Shown one piece after another: positions 50,124 through 58,788 of a DNA stretch of 64,000 nt. The position numbers were made by a program, and so were the translations under genes. How positions within the stretch are numbered: position 1 is the stretch's first letter; every line of letters starts with the position of its first letter. Origin of the DNA: Microbacterium sp. 3J1 (lineage in GTDB: Bacteria > Actinomycetota > Actinomycetes > Actinomycetales > Microbacteriaceae); the NCBI RefSeq assembly GCF_001049495.1, contig NZ_CDWI01000010.1, positions 1-64,000 on the forward strand. The letters are read 5' to 3'. The notes below the pieces were generated by a model. That model searched no databases. It was not told the DNA's origin and saw only the letters and a program-made list of their open reading frames with translations.

Positions 50124-51293
50124 GTGACCGCTACGACGACACCTCGTTTCCATTTGAGCCGCATGCTCCCGCGCGACCCGGCTCAGCCGCACCGGTCGGC
50201 GAGCATGCTCGAGTTGTTCTTCGACCTGGTCTTCGTGGTGGCGGTGAGCATCGCCTCCGCGCAACTGCACCATGCGCTGAGCCACGGTGACTTCGTGCAC
50301 GGCATCACGTCGTACGCGATGGTGTTCTTCGCGGTGTGGTGGGCGTGGATGAACTTCGCCTGGTTCGCGACGTCGTTCGACACGGACGACTGGTTGTACA
50401 GAGTGACGACGTTCGTGCAGATGGGCGGCGTGCTCGTCCTCGCGGCCGGGATCCCCTCGGCCTTCGAGCACGGCGACTTCACGATCCCCGTCATCGGCTA
50501 CCTCGTCATGCGCGTCGCGATGATCGCCCAGTGGCTCCGCGCCTCGCGCGGAGCGGGCGAGCTGAAGTCCGCGACCCGTCGCTACGCGTTCGGCATCGCT
50601 GCCGTGCAGGTGCTCTGGGTGCTGTTCCTGCTCATCCCCTCGGGCCCGCTGCAGCTCGTCGCCTTCGTGGTGTTCGCGCTCGTGGAGATGAGCGTCCCGG
50701 TGTTCGCCGAGTACCGCAGGCAGACCCCGTGGCACCCGCATCACATCACCGAGCGGTACGGGCTGTTCACCCTCATCGTGCTGGGCGAGAGCCTGCTCGC
50801 CTCCGCCAACGCGATCATCGACGCGCGGAACGAGCTGGACTCCTTCGTGCCGCTCATCTCCATCTCGGTGCTCACGCTCGTGGTCACGGCATCGCTGTGG
50901 TGGATCTACTTCTGGCCGCCTCACCACCGCGCGATCACCTCGTTCGGCCGGTCCCTGCGCTACGGCTATACGCACTACCTCGTCTTCGCGGCGGCCGCGG
51001 CGTTCTCGGCCGGCATCGAGGTCGAGCTCGACGTGCTCATCCACGAGAGCCACCTGTCGAGCGTCGCGGCGTCGTTCACCGTCACGATCCCGATCGCGAT
51101 CTTCCTGCTCGGCGTCTGGTGGATCGCGATCCGCGACAACGCGGATCGCGTCGTGAACACGGTGATGCCGATCGGCGCGCTCGTGGTGCTGCTCGATCCC
51201 GTCCTGCCCATCCCGGTCGCGGTCACGGCCGGTGTGCTCGTGGTCATCGTCGTCGTCCTGGTGCTGCATCCGCCGGTGGACAGGCGTCGATAG
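50124..51293 (+). CDS. Low temperature requirement protein A (LtrA) family membrane protein
   Basis: 389 residues with about ten to twelve transmembrane helices. Family signatures are SASMLELFFDLVFVVAVS at the start, WWAWMNFAWFATSFDTDD, and ERYGLFTLIVLGESLLA. LtrA was named from a Listeria mutant unable to grow in the cold; its biochemical role is unknown. The GTG at 50124 is chosen; it has no clear ribosome site and a TATTCT box just upstream, so the mRNA may be leaderless. It is not obviously part of the polysaccharide operon. Confidence 0.88.
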   Translation: MTATTTPRFHLSRMLPRDPAQPHRSASMLELFFDLVFVVAVSIASAQLHHALSHGDFVHGITSYAMVFFAVWWAWMNFAWFATSFDTDDWLYRVTTFVQMGGVLVLAAGIPSAFEHGDFTIPVIGYLVMRVAMIAQWLRASRGAGELKSATRRYAFGIAAVQVLWVLFLLIPSGPLQLVAFVVFALVEMSVPVFAEYRRQTPWHPHHITERYGLFTLIVLGESLLASANAIIDARNELDSFVPLISISVLTLVVTASLWWIYFWPPHHRAITSFGRSLRYGYTHYLVFAAAAAFSAGIEVELDVLIHESHLSSVAASFTVTIPIAIFLLGVWWIAIRDNADRVVNTVMPIGALVVLLDPVLPIPVAVTAGVLVVIVVVLVLHPPVDRRR

Positions 51294-51456
51294 CGCAGAC
51301 CTGCTAGACTGATGGAGCAGCGTGTGTCATGGCCCCCCTCTAGGCCGCCACGTCGCCACTGATCAGGGCCATTCCGGACCACGCACGTCGATGCGCGTGG
51401 AAACCGCCCTCGATCTCACATCTTCGCGGAGCGCTGCGCGCGCCCGCCGCATAGCA

Positions 51457-51753
51457 ATGAGTATCACCATGAGCACGACCACCTTCTCCACCTCCGATCC
51501 GTTGACCTGGAAGCAGGCCGACACCGACGTTCACGTCGCGACGCGTGCCGGCGAGTTCGCCGGTTTCGTCGAGTTCGACGGCAGCGCCCATCTCGTCCGT
51601 GACCAGCACGGCGTCGACCTCGGCTCCTTCGCATCCCTCGACGACGCGCAGTCCGCTCTCGAGGACTCGCACGCCCGGAAGACGCGGCCGTCGACCTTCC
51701 CGTTCACGCTGCCGCGCGCTCTGCGTCGACGGCCGCGGCGGGCCCGGGCCTGA
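51457..51753 (+). CDS. Small actinobacterial protein, unknown function
   Basis: 98 residues from ATG 51457, or 94 from ATG 51469. The middle (GEFAGFVEFDGSAHLVRDQHG, then LGSFASLDDAQSALE) looks like a compact beta-beta-alpha unit; the C-terminus is Arg-rich (LRRRPRRARA) and might bind nucleic acid. There is no signal peptide or membrane segment. Neither ATG has a strong ribosome site. The 163-base stretch before it has a TAGACT box at 51303 and an imperfect hairpin CCACGC/GCGTGG near 51378-51400. Coding character is good, with a GC-rich third position. I do not recognise a family. Confidence 0.65.
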   Translation: MSITMSTTTFSTSDPLTWKQADTDVHVATRAGEFAGFVEFDGSAHLVRDQHGVDLGSFASLDDAQSALEDSHARKTRPSTFPFTLPRALRRRPRRARA

Positions 51754-51798
51754 CCGTTCCATAGAAGCGACCTGTGAATCCTCAAGGGGTATGAAAGT

Positions 51799-51809
51799 AT
51801 TCCGCGAAT
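51799..51809 (+). promoter_or_regulatory. Inverted repeat upstream of the desaturase
   Basis: ATTC-cgc-GAAT is a short perfect inverted repeat about 90 bases before the likely start, in the only AT-richer part of the upstream region, and could be a regulator site. TAGCCT at 51825-51830 is a possible -10. Confidence 0.35.
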
Positions 51810-51899
51810 CGCATAGGCGCCGGGTTAGCCTGAGGTAAGCGTGGGGCGATCTGCCTTGGGCTTCCACAGCTCAAGGGCTCCAATCGACAGGAGAGCACC

Positions 51900-53015
51900 A
51901 TCTCCATTTCACAGGTCGAAAAGACCGCCGCCACCCTCGGTCCGGTACGCCAGACGTATTCCGGAAACGCCGAGATCCCCCCGATGGCACATGCCTACAA
52001 GCAGGTGTCGCAGGTCATCCGCGAGACCGGGCTGCTGCAGCGCGCGGGCTGGTTCTACATCTTCGTGGCCACCGGGATCGCCGTCGCGCTCGGGGGAGTC
52101 ATCACGGGATTCATCCTGCTCGGTGACAGCTGGTTCCAGCTCCTCATGGCCGGGGCGCTCGGCATCATCCTCACGCAGGTGGCGTTCCTCGCCCATGAGG
52201 CGGCGCACCGCCAGATCCTCAGCTCGGGTCCGGCGAACTTCCGCCTGGCTCGGATCCTCGCCGCCGGCGTCGTCGGCATCAGCTACTCCTGGTGGGATTC
52301 CAAGCACACGAAGCACCACGGCAACCCGAACCAAGTGGGCAAGGATCCGGACATCGAGGTCGACACGATCTCCTTCCTCGAGACGGACGCCGCGAAGTCA
52401 CGCGGCCTGATCCGCATGATCACCCGCAAGCAGGGGTGGCTGTTCTTCCCGCTGTTGACCCTCGAGGGACTCAACCTCCACTTCCTCGGACTCAAGCACC
52501 TCGTGACCAGCAAGAAGGCCAAGGGCCGCTGGATCGAGCTCGGCCTGATCGCCCTGCGATTCGCGATCGTCCTCGTGCCCGTCTTCCTCATGCTGCCGCT
52601 CGGCATGGCCTTCGCCTTCATGGGCGTGCAGCTCGCGGTGTTCGGCGTCTACATGGGCGCATCGTTCGCCCCCAACCACAAGGGCATGCCGATCATCGAC
52701 CCGAGCGCCCGCCTCGACTTCTTCTCGAAGCAGGTCCGCACGTCGCGCAACATCCGCGGCGGCTGGTGGGCGACCTGGCTGATGGGCGGCCTGAACTACC
52801 AGGTCGAGCATCACCTGTTCCCGAACATGCCCCGTCCGCATCTCTCCAAGGCGCGCGAGGTCGTGCGCGACTACTGCGCGGCGAACAACGTGCCGTACAC
52901 CGAGACGAGCCTCGGCCGGTCGTACGCGATCGTCATCGAGTACCTCAACAGGGTCGGCCTCGCGGCCCGCGACCCGTTCGACTGCCCGGCATCCGCACAA
53001 TTCGGTCGCGCCTGA
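51900..53015 (+). CDS. Fatty acid desaturase, probable AUC start
   Basis: A membrane acyl-lipid desaturase with the three His boxes: AHEAAHRQ, SKHTKHHG and QVEHHLFP. It has about four to five transmembrane helices and would insert double bonds in acyl chains at a di-iron site. The first in-frame ATG is at 51984 (343 residues). However, AGGAG at 51889-51893 is 6 bases before an in-frame ATC at 51900, and the codons between (ISISQVEKTAATLGPVR) look coding and have the usual composition, giving 371 residues. No ATG, GTG or TTG occurs in frame upstream, so a non-canonical AUC start is proposed; a sequencing error is the alternative. Confidence 0.9.
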   Translation: MSISQVEKTAATLGPVRQTYSGNAEIPPMAHAYKQVSQVIRETGLLQRAGWFYIFVATGIAVALGGVITGFILLGDSWFQLLMAGALGIILTQVAFLAHEAAHRQILSSGPANFRLARILAAGVVGISYSWWDSKHTKHHGNPNQVGKDPDIEVDTISFLETDAAKSRGLIRMITRKQGWLFFPLLTLEGLNLHFLGLKHLVTSKKAKGRWIELGLIALRFAIVLVPVFLMLPLGMAFAFMGVQLAVFGVYMGASFAPNHKGMPIIDPSARLDFFSKQVRTSRNIRGGWWATWLMGGLNYQVEHHLFPNMPRPHLSKAREVVRDYCAANNVPYTETSLGRSYAIVIEYLNRVGLAARDPFDCPASAQFGRA

Positions 53016-53019
53016 GCCG

Positions 53020-53052
53020 CGACGCGCACCCGAGCCTTCTGGGTGCGCGTCG
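53020..53052. terminator. Bidirectional terminator between desaturase and response regulator
   Basis: A perfect 12-pair stem (core GACGCGCACCC 53021-53031 / GGGTGCGCGTC 53041-53051) with a 9-base loop, inside the 54-base convergent gap. Confidence 0.7.
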
Positions 53053-53069
53053 TCCCGGCTGCGAGACGT

Positions 53070-53693
53070 CTAGAGGATCCCGAGTTCCAGGGCGAGGGTG
53101 ACCGCGCGAGTACGGTCCGACACACCGAGCTTCTCGAACACGTGCAGAAGATGGGTCTTCACGGTCGCCTCGCCGATGAACAGGTCGCGTCCGATCTGAG
53201 GGTTGCTGCGCCCGGCAGCCACCAGTCGCAGCACCTCGAGCTCCCGGGCGCTGAGCGCGGGGCGTTCGCGCCGGTCGGAGCGCATGCGGCTCACGAGCGT
53301 GGCGGCGATGGCGGGCGCGAGCACCGTATGCCCTTCCGCGACAGAGCGGATGCCGGCGACGATCTCCTCGTGCGGTGCGGCCTTCAGCAGGTAGCCGCTC
53401 GCCCCCGCCTCGATCGCGCCCAGGATGTCGTCGTCGGTCTCGTAGGTCGTCAGCACCAGCACCCGCACCTCGGGCAGCTCCTCGGTGATGCGCGCCGTCG
53501 CCTCGATGCCGGACGTGCCCGGCATCCGCAGGTCCATCAGCACCACGTCCGGGTGCAGCCGTGCTGCGAGGTCCACCGCCTCCGCGCCGTCAGACGCCTG
53601 CGCGACGACCTCCAGCCCGGCGTCGAGGGCGATGAGCCCGACGATGCCGGAACGGACGACGGGATGGTCGTCGGCGACGATGACGCGGATCAT
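53070..53693 (-). CDS. LuxR/NarL-family response regulator
   Basis: 207 residues. The receiver domain (1-~120) has VIVADDHPVVR, the phospho-acceptor Asp in VLMDLRMPG (D54), and the switch Thr and Lys in VLVLTTYE and YLLKAA. The C-terminal LuxR helix-turn-helix (about 142-205) has LSARELEVLRLVAAGRSNPQI and EATVKTHLLHVFEKLGV. Its ATG overlaps the kinase stop (ATGA), making a strict kinase-regulator pair. It converges on the desaturase gene, which is a candidate target. Confidence 0.95.
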   Translation of the reverse strand: MIRVIVADDHPVVRSGIVGLIALDAGLEVVAQASDGAEAVDLAARLHPDVVLMDLRMPGTSGIEATARITEELPEVRVLVLTTYETDDDILGAIEAGASGYLLKAAPHEEIVAGIRSVAEGHTVLAPAIAATLVSRMRSDRRERPALSARELEVLRLVAAGRSNPQIGRDLFIGEATVKTHLLHVFEKLGVSDRTRAVTLALELGIL

Positions 53694-54913
53694 GCGGTCT
53701 CCTCTGCGCGGGCGGGCGTGAGTGTGGGCGCCGGCGCGGGGACGCGCGAGCGCGGCAGCGGGATCCGGACGGTGAGATCCGTACCGCGTTCGGCACCGTC
53801 CGCGATGACCAGGGTTCCGCCGACGAGTGCGACGCGCTCCCTCATGCCGGCGAGGCCGAATCCGCGGTCCTCCTCGATCGACACGCCGCCCAGACCCCGT
53901 CCATCGTCACGGATGCGCAGCTCCGCGCCATCCGAGACGGTGAGGTCGATCGATGCGGCACCCGCTCCGGAGTGCTTGCGGACGTTGGCGAGTCCCTCCT
54001 GAGCGCAGCGCAGCAGCACCACCTGCACGTCCCGCGGCAGCGCCGCATCCGACGCCCTCACCTCGACCTGCATGCCCGTCTCGCGAGCGAAGCGGTCGCC
54101 GAGACGACGGAGGGCGTCTCGGAGCGAGTCCGCCGAGTGCGCGGGCGAGGTGACGGCGACGAGGGCTCGTGTCTCGACGAGGGCTTCGCGCGCGGCGTCC
54201 TCGATCAGCTCCAGCGCCGCGGGCGAGCCGTCGAGTCGCGCGCGCTCGGCGAGCATGACGATGCTGGTGAGACTCTGTGCGATCGTGTCGTGGACGTCTC
54301 TCGCCAGACGCGCCCGTTCCTCCGTCGCTCCCGCCTCGCGGCTCGCGGTCTCGAGTCCCGTCTGCGCAGCGGTGAGTTCGGCGAGCAGCCGTTGCCGCTC
54401 CGCGCCCCATTCGGCGATGCGGGTGATCCACAGTCCGAGCGCCAGGCTGAACGCGGTCGACAGCCCGGCGGTGAGGAACCCGCCGGCCAACGAGTCGTCG
54501 GTCAGCCCGCCCCACGCGGCGTAGGCCAGAGCGACGATGACACCGGTCCCGACGGTGACGAGGATCGCCTGCGTCGTCGAGCGCGAGGTCATCCAGATCA
54601 GCGGGAGGATCAGCGTCTGCAGGAGCAGCATGTTCGGCTCGATCAGCACCCCTGCAGCAAGGAGCCCGATCATCAGGACCTGCAGCACCGCGGATACCCA
54701 GGGAGAGGGATCTTCGATCCCTTCGTGGATGCCCACGTAGGGACGGGCTCCCCAGGCGTATACGAGGAACACCGCGAGGGCGATGCCGATCATCGCCCAG
54801 CGCGACCCCGGGAAGCTCTCGGGGATCGCGAAGGAGAGCCCGGCCACCGCGAGGATCAGGGCGGCGGAGGCGATGTCCCACCCCAGGCGTTCCCGGCGGA
54901 TGATGCTGCTCAT
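53690..54913 (-). CDS. Multi-pass sensor histidine kinase (NarL/DesK type)
   Basis: 407 residues. Five to six transmembrane helices fill residues ~12-165 with no sizeable outer loop, so it likely senses the membrane itself. The HisKA_3 dimerisation helix has RLARDVHDTIAQSL (phospho-acceptor H208). The HATPase domain has EGLANVRKHSGA, IRDDGRGLGG and GFGLAGMRERV. The ATG at 54913 is chosen at the start of the first helix. It lies 83 bases after the ABC permease gene and is probably in the same operon. Layout and neighbours resemble DesK and the YvfT-type kinases linked to ABC exporters. Confidence 0.93.
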   Translation of the reverse strand: MSSIIRRERLGWDIASAALILAVAGLSFAIPESFPGSRWAMIGIALAVFLVYAWGARPYVGIHEGIEDPSPWVSAVLQVLMIGLLAAGVLIEPNMLLLQTLILPLIWMTSRSTTQAILVTVGTGVIVALAYAAWGGLTDDSLAGGFLTAGLSTAFSLALGLWITRIAEWGAERQRLLAELTAAQTGLETASREAGATEERARLARDVHDTIAQSLTSIVMLAERARLDGSPAALELIEDAAREALVETRALVAVTSPAHSADSLRDALRRLGDRFARETGMQVEVRASDAALPRDVQVVLLRCAQEGLANVRKHSGAGAASIDLTVSDGAELRIRDDGRGLGGVSIEEDRGFGLAGMRERVALVGGTLVIADGAERGTDLTVRIPLPRSRVPAPAPTLTPARAEETA

Positions 54914-54996
54914 ACGACCCACTCTCCCACCGTTCCCCTCGCCGCGACGCCCGAAGGACGACGGACCGAGGGGAGCGGACGGATGCCGCGGCGACG

Positions 54997-55830
54997 TCAT
55001 CCGTTGCGGCGGATCCAGCGGAAGGTCACCCGGCTGAGGATGACCCCGGCCACGAGCCAGATCGCGAGCACGATAGCGACGAGGCCGAGGTCCCAGTCGC
55101 CGCCCGGCTCGGCCGCTGCGAACGAATCGGGAAGGATCGCGGCGCGCATCCCCTGGGCGATCCACTTCAGGGGGAAGACACCGGCGACGTTCTGCAACCA
55201 CTCGGGGAGTGACGAGAACGCGATGTAGACGCCCGAGATGAACTGGAGCAGCAGCACCACGGGGATCACGACGGCGGATGCGGTCTTGCCGCTCCGGGGC
55301 ACGGACGACAGGGCGACGCCCAGCAGCGCGCAGGCGAGCAGCCCGAGCACGAACACCCACGCGAACCGGCCCCAGGCTGCGGCATCCGACGGCAGCTCCA
55401 CCTGGTAGAGCACCACCGCGACCGTGAGCAGCAGGGCGATCTGCAGGATCGCCGTGACGAACACCTCGCCGATCTTCCCGATGAAGTACGTCGCGGGGGA
55501 GATCGGGGTGCTGCCGAGGCGCTTCAGGGTTCCGTCGCTCTTCTCGACGGCGATCTCGATCGACAGCCCCTGCACGCCCGAGAGGAAGATGCCACCGGCC
55601 ACGAGACCGGGCAGGTAGTAGGTCGCCATGCTGACGGCGTCGGCGCCCTGGCCGACGTCGCCGGTGAAGATGGTCGCGAAGATCAGGTACATCACGGTCG
55701 GGAACAGGAAGGTGAAGAAGACCTGGTCTCCGGCACGGAAGTACTGGCGCAGCTCGAAGCCGATCCTGCGGACGCCCAGACGGATGGTGCGCAGGAGCCC
55801 GAAGCGGACGGGCGTGGTCACGGCGGTCAT
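54997..55830 (-). CDS. ABC-2 type exporter permease
   Basis: 277 residues with six transmembrane helices and the ABC-2 signature: a long first cytosolic segment, FFTFLFPTVMYLIFATIF, then YYLPGLVAGGIF, VEKSDGTLKRLGSTPISP and QFISGVYIAFSSLPEWLQ. It pairs with the ATPase encoded immediately upstream (ATGA overlap). Substrates of this type include lipids, antibiotics and polysaccharides; none can be assigned here. Confidence 0.92.
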   Translation of the reverse strand: MTAVTTPVRFGLLRTIRLGVRRIGFELRQYFRAGDQVFFTFLFPTVMYLIFATIFTGDVGQGADAVSMATYYLPGLVAGGIFLSGVQGLSIEIAVEKSDGTLKRLGSTPISPATYFIGKIGEVFVTAILQIALLLTVAVVLYQVELPSDAAAWGRFAWVFVLGLLACALLGVALSSVPRSGKTASAVVIPVVLLLQFISGVYIAFSSLPEWLQNVAGVFPLKWIAQGMRAAILPDSFAAAEPGGDWDLGLVAIVLAIWLVAGVILSRVTFRWIRRNG

Positions 55831-56765
55831 GCCGACTCCTTCAGGTCGATGGTGCTGTCGTCGGCGGCGGTTCGCATCTGCGCCGTTCCGGTCGCCGACG
55901 CATCCGGTTCCACGACGGTGGGGGCATGCTCGCGAATGAGCTCGAAGTAGACGTCCTCCAGCGTGGGGCGCACCACCTCCAGGGCCTCCGGCTCGCCCTC
56001 GGCGCGCAGCAGCCCGGCGACCAGTGCGCCCGGCGTAGACGTCCGGCGCTCGTGCAGTGTCCCGTCGGCATCACGCCAGCGCACCAGCGGAGTGCGGGCC
56101 TCGGCGCCCCCGAGCTCGTCCATCGGCCCGATCGCGACGAGCGAGCCCCCGGTGATCACCCCAGCGCGGTCGGCGAGCTGGGCGGCCTCGTCGAGGTAGT
56201 GCGTCGTGAGGAGGATGCTGGTCCCCTCGGCCTTGAGCGAGCGGATGAGTTCCCAGAATTGCCGCCGCGCCTCGGGATCGAAGCCGGTGGTGGGCTCGTC
56301 GAGGAAGAGCAGCTCGGGTCGGCCGATGATGCCCAGCGCGACGTCGAGTCGGCGCTGTTGACCGCCCGAGAGCCTGCCCGCTCGGGTGCGCTGCTTGTCC
56401 TCCAACCCGACCGCGGCGATGACCTCGTCGATGTCGCGGGGGCGAGGGTAGTAGCCCGCGAACTCGGTGAGGAGCTCTCGTACCGTGAAGCTCCCCGCCT
56501 CTCCGGTCGACTGCAGCACGATGCCGAGGCGCGCCTTCCAGTCGAGACCGCCGCGCTGCGGATCCACCCCCAGCACCCGGACCTCGCCGGACGTGCGATG
56601 GCGGTAGCCCTCGAGGATCTCGATCGTCGTCGATTTGCCTGCGCCGTTGGGCCCGAGCAGCGCGAACGTCTCGCCGCGACGGATGTCGAAGCTGATGCCG
56701 TCGACCGCGACGAAGCCGCCGTACTGCTTGCGGAGGTCTCGGACCTCGATCACGCTGTCTGTCAT
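55827..56765 (-). CDS. ABC exporter ATP-binding protein (DrrA-like)
   Basis: 312 residues: Walker A GPNGAGKST (about 39-47), Q-loop VLQSTGE, signature RLSGGQQRR, Walker B LLFLDEPTTG and the switch His in LTTHYLDEA. The C-terminal ~85 residues are the extension typical of DrrA/CcmA-type exporters, followed by an unusual Thr/Ser/Asp-rich tail. The ATG at 56765 gives the usual family start; an upstream in-frame codon adds 30 non-conserved residues. It is the first gene of the ATPase-permease-kinase-regulator operon. Confidence 0.94.
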   Translation of the reverse strand: MTDSVIEVRDLRKQYGGFVAVDGISFDIRRGETFALLGPNGAGKSTTIEILEGYRHRTSGEVRVLGVDPQRGGLDWKARLGIVLQSTGEAGSFTVRELLTEFAGYYPRPRDIDEVIAAVGLEDKQRTRAGRLSGGQQRRLDVALGIIGRPELLFLDEPTTGFDPEARRQFWELIRSLKAEGTSILLTTHYLDEAAQLADRAGVITGGSLVAIGPMDELGGAEARTPLVRWRDADGTLHERRTSTPGALVAGLLRAEGEPEALEVVRPTLEDVYFELIREHAPTVVEPDASATGTAQMRTAADDSTIDLKESA

Positions 56766-56822
56766 GCATCCCAGCGTCCCAGTGCGGGGGGCGTCAGCGG
56801 TAGCGGTCGGGCGGCGGACCGC

Positions 56823-56846
56823 GGCATCCACCGACCGGTGGATGCC
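56823..56846. repeat. Inverted repeat upstream of the ABC operon
   Basis: GGCATCCACC (56823-56832) and GGTGGATGCC (56837-56846) are perfect inverted arms around GACC, 58 bases before the ABC ATPase start. It could be an operator for the adjacent regulator or part of a double terminator with the next hairpin. Confidence 0.45.
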
Positions 56847-56860
56847 GGCGGCCATGACAC

Positions 56861-56893
56861 GAGGGCGCGAGCGGATCGTCCGCTCGCGCCCTC
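56861..56893 (-). terminator. 15-pair hairpin terminator after the DivIVA-like gene
   Basis: GAGGGCGCGAGCGGA (56861-56875) pairs perfectly with TCCGCTCGCGCCCTC (56879-56893) around TCG, 19 bases past the stop at 56913. Confidence 0.75.
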
Positions 56894-56912
56894 GGCTGTC
56901 AGAGGCGGATGC

Positions 56913-58379
56913 TCAGCGGGTGGCCTTGTCGTCGGACTCGACGACCTCGATCGTGATCTTGCCGTCGATGGTCTCCGCGTTCTCATCGAGGATCTCGTCG
57001 TCGAGGGCCTCGTCGCCGCGGAACTCGTCAGAACCCGCCGTGTCCTCGTCGTCGTCGATCACCTCGGCGTGGACGGTCTCGAGGTCGTCGGCGTCGTCTG
57101 CGAGCTCGGCATCGGCACCGGCCGTGGCCGCAGCGGCTGCGCTCGCCGCAGCGGGCGCGGCCGGAGAGGAGGAGGCGACGGTCGTCGACTGCTCGTCGCT
57201 GAAGATGCCGTCGGGGCGGATCAGCTCGCGCACCTCGGCCATGAAGCTGGCGAGCTGCTGCTGCTGCCAGCGCAGCTGACGGGCGTGGTCCTCGGCGTCT
57301 CGGAGCACCGTGGAGGTGTGCGAGGTGACGGAGTCGACGATCTTCTGCGACTTCACGCGAGCGCGCTCCAGAGTGTCCCGCGCCCGTACCTGCGCGTCGG
57401 CCTCGATCGTCTGCGCCTGCGACCGCATCAGGCGCTCGTAGTCGTCGGCCTTGCCCGAGATCCGCTGCGCGTGATCGAGCGATGCCGCGACCTGCTCGTT
57501 CGCGTCGGTGGTGATGCGCTCGGCGTGCGCGACCGCCTGGTTGTGCAGCACGAGGAACTCCTGCTGCGCGTCGTCCTGGCGGCGCGTCAGCGTCTCCTCG
57601 AACTCGAGGACGCGGGCGTTCATCTCGCGCACCTCGCGCTCGGCATCCGCCCGGAGCTGAGTGGTCTCCCGCGTGACGAGCGAGCGGAGCGCCGCGGCGC
57701 CCTTCTCGGCCTCGGTGCGGATGGCCGTGGCCTCCTGCGTCGCCTGGTGCACGCGCTCGGCGGCATGCGCGGCCTCGCGCTCGATGGTCGCTTCGTGGGC
57801 CGTGTACTCGGTCTCGATTCTGAGACGGACCTGGTCGGCGTCGTGCTGAGCCTGGGCGATGATGCGCGTGACGTCGGCGTCCGCTTCGGCACGCTGCGCG
57901 GTGACCTCTTCGCGGGCGGCGGCCATGAGGCGGTCGGCCTGCACGGCGGCGTTCTGGATCAGGACGTTCGCCTGCTCTTCGGCGACTCGCAGAATCGCCT
58001 CGAACTGCTCACGCGACGGCGCCTCCTGCCCGTCTGCGCGCGGGGTGTCGACGAGCTCGTTCGTCAGGGTCGCGACCTGCTGCTCCGTCTCTGCCGCCTT
58101 CGCCTTGACCGCCGTCAGCTCGGCCTCGATCTCTTCTCGAGCAGCCCGAGCCTCGTCGCGAATCTCCTCGACGGTGTCCTCGTGACGGGCCTCCGCGGAG
58201 GCGAGGTCGGCCTTCGCCTGCTGCAGCTGGTTGCGCAGCGCGCTCATCGCCGAGTCCACTTCGGCCTTGTCGTAGCCGCGGAAGGAGGCGGTGAAGCCGC
58301 CCGACTGCTCACGAGGGTCAGCGTCGATCAGCTTGTCGAAGAAGTCCGGAGTGCGGTCGTCGGAGGGTGTTTCGCTCAT
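56913..58379 (-). CDS. DivIVA-domain long coiled-coil protein
   Basis: 488 residues. The N-terminal DivIVA-like motif (about 28-60) contains SFRGYDKAEVDSAMSALRNQLQQ. A nearly continuous coiled coil follows to about residue 395, rich in Ala, Glu, Arg and Gln with heptad spacing. The last ~95 residues are an Ala-rich linker and a strongly acidic tail (DDDEDTAGSDEF, then IDGKITIEVVESDD). It is much longer than Wag31/DivIVA and resembles Scy/FilP-type polar scaffold proteins of Actinobacteria. The ATG at 58379 follows GAAAGG. It is a single gene, ended by a strong hairpin. A role in polar growth or cell shape is inferred from the family. Confidence 0.85.
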   Translation of the reverse strand: MSETPSDDRTPDFFDKLIDADPREQSGGFTASFRGYDKAEVDSAMSALRNQLQQAKADLASAEARHEDTVEEIRDEARAAREEIEAELTAVKAKAAETEQQVATLTNELVDTPRADGQEAPSREQFEAILRVAEEQANVLIQNAAVQADRLMAAAREEVTAQRAEADADVTRIIAQAQHDADQVRLRIETEYTAHEATIEREAAHAAERVHQATQEATAIRTEAEKGAAALRSLVTRETTQLRADAEREVREMNARVLEFEETLTRRQDDAQQEFLVLHNQAVAHAERITTDANEQVAASLDHAQRISGKADDYERLMRSQAQTIEADAQVRARDTLERARVKSQKIVDSVTSHTSTVLRDAEDHARQLRWQQQQLASFMAEVRELIRPDGIFSDEQSTTVASSSPAAPAAASAAAAATAGADAELADDADDLETVHAEVIDDDEDTAGSDEFRGDEALDDEILDENAETIDGKITIEVVESDDKATR

Positions 58380-58608
58380 GGTCAGCCTTTCTGGCAGGGC
58401 CGTGACGTTGACCGGAGGGCTCACGCGGGCCGAAGGAGGAGGGTGCGCGGTCCACGGGACGGCAGGTTCGCGGAGGAGGCGCGCTGACAAGCCTAGCTTC
58501 GGACGCCTGGAGATGTGCGGTGGCATCGTGGCGCCCGCCTGTCAAGAGTCCTGTGCAGAGAGGGAGGAGCGCGCGATGCTGGGTGCCCACGAACCAGAGG
58601 AGATCAGG

Positions 58609-58779
58609 ATGTCGGATCCGAAGACGTACCCCGAGGACTCGGGCCCCTTCCACCCCGATGAGGTCGACGGTGTCGACGAGGGGATCAGCGAGCTCGAGGA
58701 TGCGGGCTCGAGCGATCCGCATGGGAACGACGAGGACGCGCGCGAGCCGGACGTGAACGCGGAGGACAGCGCGGACTGA
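58609..58779 (+). CDS. Small acidic protein, unknown function
   Basis: 56 residues (MSDPKTYPEDSGPF start), very rich in Asp and Glu and probably disordered. GAGGAG at 58597-58602 is 6 bases before the ATG at 58609. An in-frame ATG at 58576, also with a good GGAGG site, would add 11 residues. It converges on the next gene with 9 bases between. Its acidic content recalls the tail of the neighbouring DivIVA-like protein, but no function can be given. Confidence 0.6.
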   Translation: MSDPKTYPEDSGPFHPDEVDGVDEGISELEDAGSSDPHGNDEDAREPDVNAEDSAD

Positions 58780-58788
58780 GTCCCTCGT

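Noticed and set aside
51294..51456. A tiny leader ORF or non-coding RNA before the 98-residue protein
   Set aside because: Only a four-codon ATG frame and a weak hairpin are present; this is not enough to call.
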